DNA of 64,000 nt from Micromonospora sp. WMMD1155 (GTDB lineage: Bacteria > Actinomycetota > Actinomycetes > Mycobacteriales > Micromonosporaceae): the NCBI RefSeq assembly GCF_029581275.1, contig NZ_CP120742.1, positions 3,022,001 through 3,086,000 on the forward strand, read 5' to 3'. Positions 63,462 through 64,000 of the stretch are shown piece after piece. The notes beneath the pieces are model-generated. The model did not search any database. It saw only the letters and a list, made by a program, of their open reading frames with translations, and was not told the DNA's origin. The translations under genes were made by a program, and so were the position numbers. Positions within the stretch are counted from its first letter, which is position 1; the number at the start of each line of letters is the position of its first letter.

Positions 63462-64000
63462 ATGGCGCAGTTCGTGGACTGGGATCTGGCCGCCGCCACC
63501 GCGGGGGCGCTGAGCAAGTCGGGCCCTCGGGTGTCGTACGCCGAGGCCACCGACGTGGTCGGCGACCTGCGCCGGCTGACCGACGAGGCGGCCGGGCACG
63601 TGGCCGACTACACCGGGTTGACGGCGCAGGTGTCGCACCCGCCGGTGCGGGTGGTCGACCGCCGCGACTGGGCCGCGACCAACATCGCCGGCCTCCGTGA
63701 GGTGATCACCCCGCTGGTGAGCCGGCTCTCCGGTGACAAGCAGCCGGGCGCGTTGACCGAGGCGATCGGCTCCAGGTTGACCGGGGTGCAGGCCGGGACG
63801 GTGCTGGCCTACCTCTCCGGCCGGGTGCTCGGCCAGTACGAGGTCTTCTCTGCTGACCCGGGCCAACTGCTCCTGGTCGCGCCGAACATCGTCGAGGTGG
63901 AGCGCAAGCTCGGTGCCGACCCTCGGGACTTCCGTCTCTGGGTCTGCCTGCACGAGGTGACCCACCGGACCCAGTTCACCGCCGTTCCGTGGATGCGGGC
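63462..64000 (+). CDS. Zinc-dependent metalloprotease, 5' part (runs off right edge)
   Basis: The first 179 codons of an actinobacterial zinc-metalloprotease family (coenzyme F420 biosynthesis-associated type in some annotations). MAQFVDWDLAAATAGALSKSGP is the family N-terminus. LWVCLHEVTHRTQFTAVPWM contains HEVTH, a zincin HExxH motif, just before the window ends. The gene usually precedes tilS, hpt and ftsH in actinobacteria, which would lie beyond the right edge. ATG 63462 is used. The substrate is unknown. Confidence 0.88.
   Translation, partial: MAQFVDWDLAAATAGALSKSGPRVSYAEATDVVGDLRRLTDEAAGHVADYTGLTAQVSHPPVRVVDRRDWAATNIAGLREVITPLVSRLSGDKQPGALTEAIGSRLTGVQAGTVLAYLSGRVLGQYEVFSADPGQLLLVAPNIVEVERKLGADPRDFRLWVCLHEVTHRTQFTAVPWMR

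Overview
The window is GC-rich, densely coded DNA with many GTG starts and frequent ATGA/GTGA stop-start overlaps. It carries actinobacterial hallmarks: WhiB-like and Crp regulators, ESX (type VII) secretion genes, a PASTA-type penicillin-binding protein and a leuA-ask-asd neighbourhood. Gene content and protein style point to a chromosome of the Micromonosporaceae, probably Micromonospora or a close relative; the genus is inferred. I see no prophage, IS transposase, integrase or CRISPR array.

Region by region. 1-6.9 kb: the start of leuA with a leucine-rich leader peptide, a divergent MFS/ArsR pair, a nitroreductase, a lipoprotein, then ask-asd, where ask has an internal start for a separate beta subunit. 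6.9-13 kb: a GAF-GGDEF diguanylate cyclase, a phosphodiesterase-type metallophosphoesterase, a cyclotransferase-fold protein, an alpha/beta hydrolase and a secreted 5'-nucleotidase. 13-17 kb: a repeat-rich stretch with a 48-bp tandem array, two copies of one long hairpin repeat, a G-rich tract and a 20-bp array, around an MFS exporter, a methyltransferase-like protein lacking its SAM-binding motif, and tRNA-Pro(CGG).

17-27 kb and 46-52 kb: two halves of a block that is contiguous in Mycobacterium tuberculosis (Rv3671c-Rv3683). The first half holds a metallophosphoesterase, ponA2, the whiB4/wblA regulator, two ArsA/Get3-like ATPases, a DUF4177 protein, RidA and an MBL hydrolase. The second holds crp, nth, a TlpA thioredoxin, a CoA-type Nudix hydrolase and marP. 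Here they are separated by about 19 kb.

The intervening 27-46 kb holds a zinc-ribbon/adenylyl cyclase/ATPase/TPR protein, a membrane Ser/Thr kinase, a solute-binding lipoprotein translationally coupled to a membrane protein but with no ABC transporter, and a tightly overlapping TetR-controlled seven-gene operon. That operon encodes an AtuA-family protein, two acyl-CoA dehydrogenases and a biotin-dependent acyl-CoA carboxylase, which suggests catabolism of branched acyl-CoA from leucine or acyclic terpenes. Upstream of it lies a 203-bp element bounded by 12-bp inverted repeats.

52-64 kb: two PAP2 phosphatases, a partial ESX locus (mycP-eccC on the minus strand, eccD divergent), inorganic pyrophosphatase, a PBP4-type DD-carboxypeptidase with a repetitive proline-rich N-terminus, and the start of a zinc metalloprotease. 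All assignments come from reading motifs and context by eye; no database search was possible.
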